A stretch of DNA of 9,116 nt, taken from Alphaproteobacteria bacterium MarineAlpha3_Bin4 (GTDB lineage: Bacteria > Pseudomonadota > Alphaproteobacteria > Rhodospirillales > Casp-alpha2). Shown piece after piece: positions 1 through 6,221 of the stretch. The DNA lies in NCBI GenBank assembly GCA_002938045.1, contig PTLJ01000044.1, forward strand, positions 1 to 9,116, written 5' to 3'. The translations under genes were made by a program, and so were the position numbers. The first letter of the stretch is position 1. Each line of letters begins with the position of its first letter. The notes beneath the pieces are model-generated. The model was not told the origin of the DNA, made no database searches, and saw nothing but the letters and a program-made list of their open reading frames with translations.

Positions 1-240
1 AGCAGCCGTCGATTGCTGGCCCGGGGCCGACGGCACTTGTGCGCCGCCGGCCGCCATCGCCGGTTCACTGGCCGGCAGGCTCGGCGCTTGGCCGCCCGGT
101 TGCTGGCCGGTGCCCTCGGCCACCGTCGGCGGGTCACCCGGAGGTGGGGGCGGCCGGGTCTTGTCGAAGAACAGTTCGAACCCCAGTAATATGGCGATCG
201 ATAGTACCACCGCCAGGATCATGTTGCGGTTATCAATCAT
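1..240 (-). CDS. yidC: Membrane protein insertase YidC, N-terminal part (runs off the window)
   Basis: Inner-membrane insertase that helps integrate and fold membrane proteins, alone or with the Sec translocon. Only the first 80 codons are present; the gene continues beyond position 1. The protein begins MIDNRNMILAVVLSIAILL, the typical short cytoplasmic N-terminus (residues 1-6) followed by the first transmembrane helix (about 7-25) of Gram-negative YidC. After FFDKTRP comes a low-complexity Pro/Gly/Gln/Ala-rich linker (about 29-80), which in this family leads into the periplasmic P1 domain. The conserved insertase core lies outside the window. The ATG at 240 is three bases after the yidD stop, so the genes are probably translationally linked; a GGGGAG stretch lies about 14 bases upstream, inside yidD. 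Identification rests on the N-terminal helix plus the rpmH-rnpA-yidD-yidC order. Confidence 0.93.
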   Translation of the reverse strand, partial: MIDNRNMILAVVLSIAILLGFELFFDKTRPPPPPGDPPTVAEGTGQQPGGQAPSLPASEPAMAAGGAQVPSAPGQQSTAA

Positions 241-243
241 CGG

Positions 244-537
244 CTAGAACAGTGCTCCCCGATGCGTAGGGCGGTGTCCGTCATTGTCGGCGTGGTGGTC
301 GCAATCGGGGACCGGGTCGCATCCGTAATCGCCCCACGGATGGCAGCCGACAACCCGCTTGAGGGCGAGCCAGCCACCGCCGATGACGCCGTGGCGTCTG
401 AGCGCCTCGATCGCGTAGCTTGAGCAGGTGGGTTGATACCGGCATGAGACCGGCAGCACTGGCGACAGCAACAACTGATAGGCGCGAATCGCGCCGCACA
501 ACACCGCCCCGATCAGATTATTAAGAACTGTCATCAT
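244..537 (-). CDS. yidD: Membrane protein insertion efficiency factor YidD
   Basis: Small membrane-associated protein of the YidD family (formerly UPF0161/DUF37), which assists YidC-dependent insertion. From the ATG at 537 it is 97 residues, slightly longer than the usual 70-90. The family signature is clear: AYQLLLSPVLPVSCRYQPTC, then SSYAIEALRRHG, GGWLALKRVVGCHPW and GCDPVP, with the conserved Cys residues and an N-terminal amphipathic helix. The C-terminus is an unusual His/Asp-rich tail (DCDHHADNDGHRPTHRG). Two consecutive ATG codons (537 and 534) are the most family-like starts. An upstream in-frame ATG at 594 would add 19 residues and overlap rnpA by 17 bases; I consider it less likely because family members begin near the hydrophobic helix. 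The gene lies 40 bases after rnpA and 3 bases before yidC, as in many Gram-negative genomes. Confidence 0.93.
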   Translation of the reverse strand: MMTVLNNLIGAVLCGAIRAYQLLLSPVLPVSCRYQPTCSSYAIEALRRHGVIGGGWLALKRVVGCHPWGDYGCDPVPDCDHHADNDGHRPTHRGALF

Positions 538-577
538 GACTGTCTCTGTATCCTTCGCCGCTCCGCACCGGACCGTT

Positions 578-976
578 TCAATCGTGATAGGCATCGAGTT
601 TTCTCAACGCTACCCGCAAATCCCCAATCAGCGCGTCGAACGGGCGCTTCAACGTCGCCGTTCGACCAATGATGACAAAATCTAACCCGTCTCTGGCGTG
701 GGCCGGAAGGACTCGTTCGGCAACCTCCCTCAGCCGTCGACGGACGCGATTCCGCTCGACCGCGTTTCCGACGCGGCGACTGACTGTGAATCCGACCCGA
801 GGACACCCCTTCCGCTCGACCCCGCCATCATCGATCGGGGTCGGGCGGGCCTGAAGAATCAACCCCGGCGCCGCCCATTTTCGCCGCGCTCCCGCGACCC
901 TTAGAAACTCCGCGCGCCGCTTGAGGCGGGTCAGGCGCTTGGCTGCAGGCAGTTCGGGTGATCGCGTAGGATACAA
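578..976 (-). CDS. rnpA: Ribonuclease P protein component
   Basis: Basic protein subunit of RNase P, which with the M1 RNA removes 5' leaders from precursor tRNAs. The protein (132 residues from the TTG at 976) is rich in Arg and Lys. It shows the family hallmarks: LKRRAEFLRV near the N-terminus, RVGFTVSRRVGNAVERNRVRRRLRE in the middle (the RNR signature helix) and DFVIIGRTATLKRPFDAL towards the C-terminus, where the family usually has DIVVIAR. The start is uncertain. No ATG is available between the rpmH stop and the conserved region; the TTG at 976 gives a 21-base gap after rpmH, but without an obvious Shine-Dalgarno. A CTG eight codons later is an alternative. The order rpmH-rnpA-yidD supports co-transcription from the promoter upstream of rpmH. 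Confidence 0.95.
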   Translation of the reverse strand: MYPTRSPELPAAKRLTRLKRRAEFLRVAGARRKWAAPGLILQARPTPIDDGGVERKGCPRVGFTVSRRVGNAVERNRVRRRLREVAERVLPAHARDGLDFVIIGRTATLKRPFDALIGDLRVALRKLDAYHD

Positions 977-997
977 TGGTGGGTCGATCGCCCGGTC

Positions 998-1132
998 TTA
1001 CGCGGACAGGCGCTTGCGCCCCTTGGCGCGGCGGTTGGCCAGAACGCGGCGTCCACCGACGGTCGACATGCGGCTACGGAAACCATGGCGGCGCTTGCGG
1101 ACTAGATTACTCGGCTGAAAAGTACGTTTCAC
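998..1132 (-). CDS. rpmH: 50S ribosomal protein L34
   Basis: Small basic protein of the large ribosomal subunit. The 44-residue product has exactly the usual length. It begins (M)KRTFQPSNLVRKRRHGFRSR and ends with NRRAKGRKRLSA, an almost textbook L34. The start is GTG at 1132, not ATG. It is the only start giving the invariant KRTFQPS N-terminus, and a GGGGG stretch about 7 bases upstream can act as ribosome-binding site. It is the first gene of the rpmH-rnpA-yidD-yidC cluster and sits about 23 bases downstream of the predicted transcription start. Confidence 0.98.
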   Translation of the reverse strand: MKRTFQPSNLVRKRRHGFRSRMSTVGGRRVLANRRAKGRKRLSA

Positions 1133-1161
1133 GGGTCGACCCCCACGGGAAATTTGCCCGC

Positions 1162-1190
1162 TGTATACGGGGTTGCCCCATCGAAGTCAA
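1162..1190 (-). promoter_or_regulatory. Sigma-70-type promoter of the rpmH operon
   Basis: On the minus strand a -35 element TTGACT (1190-1185) is followed by a 17-base spacer and a -10 element TATACA (1167-1162). This is five of six matches to the -35 consensus TTGACA and close to TATAAT. Transcription would start near 1155, giving a leader of about 23 bases before the rpmH GTG. The bases just after the -10 are GCGGGC, a GC-rich discriminator of the type found in ppGpp/DksA-controlled ribosomal promoters. The spacer contains a GGGG-TTG-CCCC inverted repeat (1169-1179, plus-strand reading). Position relative to rpmH supports the call; activity is inferred. Confidence 0.75.
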
Positions 1191-1248
1191 CGCCGCTGAC
1201 CGTCAACGTTTCCGTCGAGTGCGGGCGGTGAGCACGGTCCAGTTCGGC

Positions 1249-1265
1249 TGACCCCTCGGGGGTCA
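1249..1265. repeat. Perfect palindrome in the divergent intergenic region
   Basis: TGACCCC-TCG-GGGGTCA is a 7-bp perfect inverted repeat with a 3-base centre. It lies between the divergently transcribed rpmH and TVP38-family genes, about 60 bases upstream of the -35/-10 candidate for the latter. There is no T-run after it, and no gene ends here, so a terminator role is unlikely; an operator or transcript hairpin is possible. Function is unknown. Confidence 0.5.
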
Positions 1266-1289
1266 CGCAACCGTCAGGGGATCACGTAA
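1256..1289. repeat. Imperfect direct repeat upstream of the TVP38-family gene
   Basis: Two copies of a TC(G/A)GGGG(A)TCACG(C/T)AA motif lie at 1256-1270 and 1274-1289, with starts 18 bases apart (just under two helical turns). The first copy shares its left half with the palindrome at 1249-1265. Their position just upstream of the candidate promoter at 1293-1322 is where an activator or repressor might bind. This is a visual observation; no regulator is recognised. Confidence 0.4.
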
Positions 1290-1292
1290 ACG

Positions 1293-1322
1293 TTATTAGA
1301 TGGTGGCCCTCAGGTGTAGAAT
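1293..1322 (+). promoter_or_regulatory. Candidate promoter for the TVP38/flavoprotein/tam operon
   Basis: A -10-like TAGAAT (1317-1322) is preceded, 18 bases earlier, by a poor -35-like TTATTA (1293-1298). Transcription would start near 1329, leaving about 40 bases of leader before the ATG at 1368. The weak -35 would suit an activator-dependent promoter, in keeping with the repeats immediately upstream, but this is inference. Confidence 0.3.
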
Positions 1323-1367
1323 AAACATGCCGTGTGGCTGTTACCCTCCGAACAACCCTCTACGACG

Positions 1368-2126
1368 ATGACAGAAAACCGCGTTATGCCCGAACCACTC
1401 TCGACCAGCCCACAACCTTCGGACAAGGCGACGTCCCTCGCCCGTCTGTTACCGTTGGCTGCGGTGCTTGCCGTGATTGTCGCCGTGTTCATCTTCGGGC
1501 TCGACGAGTATTTGAGCTTCGACATGCTCAGCAACCACCGCCAGGACTTGATACAGTGGACGCAGGAAAACCGCCTCTTGTCGGTTGTCGGGTTCGTGGC
1601 CATTTATGTGCTGGTGGTTGCGCTTTCACTGCCGGGCGCCACTCTGTTGACGCTAGCCGGGGGATTCTTATTCGGAACCGTTGAGACGACGATCTATGTG
1701 GTTGTTTCGGCGACAATAGGCGCCCTCGGGATATTCCTGATCACGCGTTACGCGTTGGCCGACTTCTTCCATGCTAAGACCGGCGACGCCGGCCGCAAGA
1801 TGGAACAAGGGTTCCGCGAGAACGCGCTCAGCTATCTCCTGGTGCTGCGTCTGGTGCCGTTGTTTCCGTTTTGGCTTGTTAACCTGGTGCCGGCGCTACT
1901 CGGCGTGCCAGCGCGCACCTTCGTCATCGGCACGTTTCTTGGGATTATTCCTGGTGTCGCGGTCTACAGCAGCGTCGGCAGTGGTCTCGGCACAGTGTTC
2001 GATTCCGGCGACGCACCCGATCTCGGCTTCATCTTCGAACCGGAGATTCTCGGACCGTTGATCGGCTTGGCGGTTCTGTCCCTGATCCCAGTCATCTATA
2101 AGAGATACAAGATTGCGAAGGGCTAG
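1368..2126 (+). CDS. TVP38/TMEM64 (DedA-like, VTT-domain) membrane protein
   Basis: Integral inner-membrane protein of the TVP38/TMEM64 family, related to DedA. Members are implicated in lipid scrambling or membrane homeostasis, but the substrate in bacteria is mostly unknown. From the ATG at 1368 it has 252 residues. Hydrophobic segments lie at about 27-44, 71-92, 105-128, 155-175, 185-207 and 228-245. The family signature is visible: SLPGATLLTLAGGFLFG (87-103) and RLVPLFPFWLVNLVPALLG (161-179), followed by FLGIIPG (190-196) before a further helix. The C-terminus is basic (YKRYKIAKG). Start choice: ATG at 1368 or 1386, or GTG at 1332. None has a strong Shine-Dalgarno; 1368 gives a normal short N-terminus. 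The gene is followed after 13 bases by a flavoprotein. The two families are also found fused in other bacteria, so a joint function is likely. Confidence 0.9.
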   Translation: MTENRVMPEPLSTSPQPSDKATSLARLLPLAAVLAVIVAVFIFGLDEYLSFDMLSNHRQDLIQWTQENRLLSVVGFVAIYVLVVALSLPGATLLTLAGGFLFGTVETTIYVVVSATIGALGIFLITRYALADFFHAKTGDAGRKMEQGFRENALSYLLVLRLVPLFPFWLVNLVPALLGVPARTFVIGTFLGIIPGVAVYSSVGSGLGTVFDSGDAPDLGFIFEPEILGPLIGLAVLSLIPVIYKRYKIAKG

Positions 2127-2139
2127 ACGATTACCAGTC

Positions 2140-3564
2140 ATGGCGGACGATCTCAATGTTGATATCTGCGTAATCGGCGCAGGCTCCGGCGGCCTGAGCG
2201 TGGCCGCCGGAGCGTCGCAGATGGGGGCGTCCACCGTTCTAATTGAGAAAAATAAGATGGGCGGCGACTGCCTCAACTACGGCTGCGTGCCGTCGAAGGC
2301 CTTGCTGGCCGCCGGCCACGCCGCCGCTGCAATGCGCGCGGGCCGGTATTTCGGCATCGAGTGCGGCGACGTTTCCGTCAATGTGAAACGCGTTTTCGGA
2401 CACGTTCACAACACCATCGCCGCCATTGAGCCCAACGACTCCGTCGAGCGCTTCGAAGGCCTCGGTGTCACCGTAATCCAGGGCGAGGGCCGTTTTTCTG
2501 GCCCCTGCCGGGTCGAGGCCGAGGGCCGCGTCATCAACGCCCGGCGGTTTGTCGTCGCCACTGGGTCTTTGCCGTTTGTGCCGCCGATCGCGGGGCTCGA
2601 CGGGGTGCCCTATCACACCAATGAGACGATCTTTTACGCTGACCGGCTGCCCGAGCACCTGATTGTCGTGGGGGGCGGGCCGATCGGCATCGAAATGGCA
2701 CAGGCACATCGTCACCTGGGTGCGCGAGTGACGGTGCTCGAGCTTTTCAACATCATGCCGAAGGATGATCCGGAGCTGGTCGGGATTTTGCGCCGCCGAC
2801 TGGAGGCCGAAGGCATCGATATCCACGAAGGGGTCAAGATCGCGCGGGTCGAGAAGTCGACCGACGGGATTTTAGTCTTTCTCGACGAGAACAACGGCAA
2901 AACGACACTCGTGGGCTCCGACCTCCTGATCGCCGCCGGGCGGCAGCCGAACGTCGACGGACTGAGGTTAGATGAGGCCGGCATCCGCTATTCGGCGAAA
3001 GGGATCGAGGTCGACAGGCGATTGCGTACCACCAACAAACGAGTCTATGCCATCGGCGATGTCGCTGGCGGCTACCAGTTCACCCACGTCGCCGGCTCTC
3101 ATGCCGGTGTCGTCATCCGCAACGCGCTGTTCCGACTGCCGGCCAAGGCTGATACCCGGACCGTACCCTGGGTCACCTTCACGGCGCCGGAGTTGGCTCA
3201 GGTCGGGTTGACGGATGTGGAGGCCAAGGAACAGCACGGTGACATCCGTATCTTGCGCTGGCCATTCCACGAGAACGACCGCGCCCAGACGGAAGGCAAG
3301 ACCGCCGGCCTAGTCAAGGCGGTGACCACGCCGAAGGGCCGCATATTAGGATGCGGCATCGTCGGCCCGGCGGCGGGCGAGTTGATCCACGCCTGGGTGC
3401 TGGCTATGAGCAAGAACCTAAAGATCGGCGCAATGGCGAGCATGGTCGCGCCCTATCCGACGCTAGGCGAGGTTTCCAAGCGCGCTGCGGGAAGCTTCTA
3501 TACGCCGTCACTATTCAGCGAACGGACGCGCAGGATCGTAAGGTTCTTGAGCCGCTTCGGTTAA
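2140..3564 (+). CDS. FAD-dependent pyridine nucleotide-disulfide oxidoreductase, mercuric-reductase-like
   Basis: Cytoplasmic flavoprotein of the dihydrolipoamide dehydrogenase/mercuric reductase superfamily, 474 residues from the ATG at 2140. In order it has an N-terminal FAD-binding motif VIGAGSGG (11-18), the redox-active disulfide GGDCLNYGCVPSK (Cys44 and Cys49), an NAD(P)H-binding motif VVGGGPIGIE (about 176-185), the second FAD motif YAIGDVAGG (about 303-311) and a dimerisation domain beginning near WVTFTAPELAQVGLT. In dihydrolipoamide dehydrogenases the C-terminus carries HPTxxE; here it reads YPTLGE (Tyr439, Glu444), so the catalytic His is Tyr. It has no N-terminal heavy-metal domain and no C-terminal Cys pair, so it is not a standard MerA. 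Databases often call such proteins mercuric reductase or lipoamide dehydrogenase, but the substrate is unknown. An in-frame TTG at 2113 overlaps the upstream gene and seems less likely. It is probably co-transcribed with the preceding membrane protein gene. Confidence 0.92.
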   Translation: MADDLNVDICVIGAGSGGLSVAAGASQMGASTVLIEKNKMGGDCLNYGCVPSKALLAAGHAAAAMRAGRYFGIECGDVSVNVKRVFGHVHNTIAAIEPNDSVERFEGLGVTVIQGEGRFSGPCRVEAEGRVINARRFVVATGSLPFVPPIAGLDGVPYHTNETIFYADRLPEHLIVVGGGPIGIEMAQAHRHLGARVTVLELFNIMPKDDPELVGILRRRLEAEGIDIHEGVKIARVEKSTDGILVFLDENNGKTTLVGSDLLIAAGRQPNVDGLRLDEAGIRYSAKGIEVDRRLRTTNKRVYAIGDVAGGYQFTHVAGSHAGVVIRNALFRLPAKADTRTVPWVTFTAPELAQVGLTDVEAKEQHGDIRILRWPFHENDRAQTEGKTAGLVKAVTTPKGRILGCGIVGPAAGELIHAWVLAMSKNLKIGAMASMVAPYPTLGEVSKRAAGSFYTPSLFSERTRRIVRFLSRFG

Positions 3565-3588
3565 CCCTGGCTAGAGGCCAATAGCATA

Positions 3589-4350
3589 ATGTCTCAGTGG
3601 AGCCCCGATCAGTACCTCAAGTACGCCGGTCCGCGGTTTCGGCCCGGCCTTGATCTTCTGGCGCGGGTCGAGATTAGCGACCCGGCCGCAATTTTCGATC
3701 TCGGGTGCGGCACCGGCGCGCTGACGCAGGCATTGGCCGAGCGCTGGCCCGGCGCCGCGGTTTCCGGCGTCGACAGTTCGCCCGAAATGTTGGCCAAAGC
3801 GCGGGCTGAGAACCCGGGAATATCTTGGATTCAGGCCGCCGTCGCCGACTGGGCCCCAGACACGCCGGCGGACGTGATTTTCTCAAACGCTTGCTTGCAG
3901 TGGCTAGATAGCCACACGTCCTTGTTTCCGCGCCTGCTGGCGGCGCTCCGGTCGGGCGGCATGCTTGCCGTGCAAATGCCGCGAAACTACGCTTCGCCAT
4001 TGCACACTTGTATACAGGAAGCCGCTGCCGGCCGGGGGGCTGTGCAGGCGGTCGTTCGCGAGCAACCGGTTGCGTCGCCCGACACCTATTTCGACATCCT
4101 GGCATCGCTGGCAGATGAACTCGAAATCTGGGAGACAATTTACCTGCATGTACTCGAGGGCAACAACCCGGTTGCTGAATGGACTCGCGGCACGGTTTTG
4201 AAACCGCTACTCGACGCAATCGCGGACGACTCCGAGCGACAAGCATTTTTCGACGACTATTCGGCGCGGGTGCAGGCGGCTTATCCGAAGCGCGATGACG
4301 GCAAGACGCTGTTTCCGTTCCGCCGTTTATTCATCGTCGCCCGAGCCTAA
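3589..4350 (+). CDS. tam: Trans-aconitate 2-methyltransferase
   Basis: SAM-dependent methyltransferase that esterifies trans-aconitate, a spontaneous isomer of the citrate-cycle intermediate cis-aconitate that inhibits aconitase. The 253-residue protein matches the length of E. coli Tam (252) and follows it along the whole sequence. It opens with SQWSPDQYLKYAGPRFRPGLDLLARV. The SAM-binding motif I is FDLGCGTG (36-43) and the motif II acidic residue is Asp62 in GVDSSPEMLAKAR. Further matches are VIFSNACLQWL, MLAVQMPRNY, YFDILASL and the C-terminal LFPFRRLFIVARA. An AGAGG ribosome-binding site lies 11 bases before the ATG. It follows the flavoprotein gene by 24 bases on the same strand, so it is plausibly the third gene of the operon. 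It converges with the ggt-like gene, with 15 bases between the stops and no evident terminator. Confidence 0.93.
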   Translation: MSQWSPDQYLKYAGPRFRPGLDLLARVEISDPAAIFDLGCGTGALTQALAERWPGAAVSGVDSSPEMLAKARAENPGISWIQAAVADWAPDTPADVIFSNACLQWLDSHTSLFPRLLAALRSGGMLAVQMPRNYASPLHTCIQEAAAGRGAVQAVVREQPVASPDTYFDILASLADELEIWETIYLHVLEGNNPVAEWTRGTVLKPLLDAIADDSERQAFFDDYSARVQAAYPKRDDGKTLFPFRRLFIVARA

Positions 4351-4365
4351 AAGGCCCACCCGGAC

Positions 4366-6156
4366 CTAATCTCCGATGGCGACACCTTCGCGGCGTCGGT
4401 CGGCGCCGCCGTCGAAGCCTTCGGCTGTAACCCGGATGCCGTGCAGGCCGCTACCTCGCGTGAGCAAATTGACCTCGTGACCCATCGCCTCCAAGGCTGG
4501 TTTCAGGGCTTCCAGCTCGGTTCCCTTCTCGAGTTCGGTAGCGCCGTTGCGGTTGACGAAGTTGGGCGCGTCGATGGCGGCGTCCATATCCATGCCCCAA
4601 TCGAGGGCGGCAATCAGGGTCTTGGCCACATAGCCGATGATCCGGGAACCGCCCGGCGATCCTACGGCCATGATGACGCGGCCCCCACCGTCGAAGACCA
4701 ATGTCGGCGACATTGAACTACGCGGCCGCTTGCCCGGCTCGGCTCGGTTGGCGACTGGTGCCCCGTCGCGGACGGGCAGGAACGAGAAGTCGGTGAGCTG
4801 GTTATTGAGCAGAAAGCCGCGCACCATCAGCCTGGAACCGAATGCGGTTTCAATGCTCGACGTCATCGAGACGGCGTTACCTTCGGCGTCGATGACGCTC
4901 AAGTGTGTTGTCGAATAGCCTTTCTCAGAGCTGTCCGGCACGAATCTAACCGCTCCGACTCCAGGCATACCGGGTGCCCGCCTGCCGCCGGCCTTGAACG
5001 GCGAAATCTCGGCCGAGCGCAGAGCCAGGTAGCCTTGGTCGAGAAGGCCGCCGACGGGAACCGGGATGAAATCCGGATCAGCGATATAAACATTGCGGTC
5101 GGCGAAGGCAAGGCGGCTGGCCTCAGCAACGATGTGCACCGACTTGGCCGTGTTGGTGCCGAGCTGCGCCAGATCAAATCGTTGAACAAGGCCGAGGATC
5201 TGCAGCGTCGTTATACCGCCCGAAGACGGCGGTCCCATACCGCAAATCAGCCATTGCCGGTAGGGTAGGCAGACTGGTGGGCGCTTCTCGGCCCGGTAAG
5301 CGGCGAGATCGGCAAGCGTCATGCCGCCGGAGTTGATGGGGGCGCGCGAGACAGTCTCGACTATGGCCTCGGCAATTACGCCTTCGTAGAAGGCCTCGGA
5401 ACCACTAGCGGCGATGCGCCTGAGCGTGTCGGCAAGGGCTGGGTTGCTGAACACTGTGCCGGCTGTTTTCGGCTTGCCGTCGTCGCGGAAAAAGTATCGG
5501 CCAGCGGCGTTGAAGTTGAGGTATTTGTCACGCTTGACCAATGTGGCCAGCCGTTCCGACATGGCGAACCCTTTTTCAGCCAATTGAATGGCGGGCTGGA
5601 ACAGCTCCCACCAAGTCATACGGCCGTGCTCGCGGTGCGCCATCTCGAGCATGCGGATGACGCCAGGCACGCCGACCGAGAGGCCACCAACGACGGCATC
5701 AAAAAATTTTCTTGGTTTGCCGTCCGGTTTCAGAAACATATTGGGGAGTGCAGACGCGGGAGCCGTCTCTCTGCCATCATAGGAATCGATGGCTCCGGTT
5801 TTGGCCGCGTAGTGAAGCAGAAAAGCACCCCCACCAATGCCGGACGACTGCGGTTCAACCAGGGATAGAACCATCTGCGCGGCGATCGCAGCGTCGAGCG
5901 CGCCGCCGCCGCGGCGCAGGATATCGCGCCCGACCTCAGCCGCCAGCGGATGCGCTGCGGCGATCATATGTTGCGTCGGGACCTCTGGCTTTTGTGTCGG
6001 GATCGCTAGCGAGGCTGGACTCGAGACTTCAAGTGGCGCACCCAAGTCGTGCTGGCAGGCGGCGAGCAAGACGGCGAGCAGCAATTTTGCGGCGCGAACG
6101 AGGTGGCGGAAAGGCGGCCGGGTACGGCGATGACGATAGTGGTACCGTGAACTCAT
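4366..6156 (-). CDS. ggt: Gamma-glutamyltranspeptidase, predicted lipoprotein
   Basis: N-terminal nucleophile hydrolase that cleaves the gamma-glutamyl bond of glutathione and related compounds outside the cytoplasm, or transfers the glutamyl group. The 596-residue precursor has a basic N-region, a hydrophobic stretch and a lipobox LAAC (Cys34), so it is probably exported and lipid-anchored; the residue after Cys is Gln, not Asp. The family landmarks are present: EPQSSGIGGGAF (101-112), YDGRETAP with Arg129 for the substrate carboxylate, and the autocleavage site STTHLSVID with Thr416 as the predicted nucleophile. Also present are SSMSPT (480-485) and GSPGGS with Gly502-Gly503 for the oxyanion region. 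Cleavage would give a large subunit of roughly 34-415 and a small one of 181 residues, close to the usual sizes. The start at 6156 retains the signal. The gene is monocistronic here, convergent with tam and divergent from panB. Confidence 0.95.
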   Translation of the reverse strand: MSSRYHYRHRRTRPPFRHLVRAAKLLLAVLLAACQHDLGAPLEVSSPASLAIPTQKPEVPTQHMIAAAHPLAAEVGRDILRRGGGALDAAIAAQMVLSLVEPQSSGIGGGAFLLHYAAKTGAIDSYDGRETAPASALPNMFLKPDGKPRKFFDAVVGGLSVGVPGVIRMLEMAHREHGRMTWWELFQPAIQLAEKGFAMSERLATLVKRDKYLNFNAAGRYFFRDDGKPKTAGTVFSNPALADTLRRIAASGSEAFYEGVIAEAIVETVSRAPINSGGMTLADLAAYRAEKRPPVCLPYRQWLICGMGPPSSGGITTLQILGLVQRFDLAQLGTNTAKSVHIVAEASRLAFADRNVYIADPDFIPVPVGGLLDQGYLALRSAEISPFKAGGRRAPGMPGVGAVRFVPDSSEKGYSTTHLSVIDAEGNAVSMTSSIETAFGSRLMVRGFLLNNQLTDFSFLPVRDGAPVANRAEPGKRPRSSMSPTLVFDGGGRVIMAVGSPGGSRIIGYVAKTLIAALDWGMDMDAAIDAPNFVNRNGATELEKGTELEALKPALEAMGHEVNLLTRGSGLHGIRVTAEGFDGGADRRREGVAIGD

Positions 6157-6158
6157 GG

Positions 6159-6221
6159 GGCCTATGCTAGCCTTTCGTTGACGTGTTGTGGATACGTTTT
6201 TGCGAGCAGTCTAGCACGGCC
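6159..6221. repeat. Imperfect inverted repeat near the ggt start
   Basis: Arms GGCC-TA-TGCTAG (6159-6170) and CTAGCA-C-GGCC (6211-6221) are complementary except for a small bulge, separated by 40 bases. The left arm covers the region just before the ggt ATG and the right arm overlaps its candidate -10. It could be a two-site operator or a leader hairpin of the ggt transcript. Function is not known. Confidence 0.35.

Noticed and set aside
1327..1371. A 14-codon upstream ORF (MPCGCYPPNNPLRR) whose TGA overlaps the TVP38-family ATG as ATGA, suggesting a coupled leader peptide.
   Set aside because: The candidate -10 at 1317-1322 would place the transcript start near 1329, after this ATG, and the ribosome-binding site is poor. 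It would be worth reviving only if transcription starts further upstream.
2140..3564. Annotation of the flavoprotein as mercuric reductase (merA) or dihydrolipoamide dehydrogenase (lpd).
   Set aside because: It lacks the heavy-metal domain and C-terminal Cys pair of MerA and the catalytic His of Lpd, and there are no mer or 2-oxoacid dehydrogenase genes next to it.
4345..4365. GCCT-AAA-AGGC at the junction of the convergent tam and ggt genes as a possible bidirectional terminator.
   Set aside because: The stem is only four base pairs and lacks a T-run, so it cannot be supported as a terminator.
6187..6195. TGTGGATAC resembles a DnaA box (one mismatch to TGTGGATAA), which with rpmH nearby in the window might hint at an origin.
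   Set aside because: It is a single imperfect site with no cluster of boxes and no AT-rich unwinding region, and alphaproteobacterial origins are often not beside rpmH.
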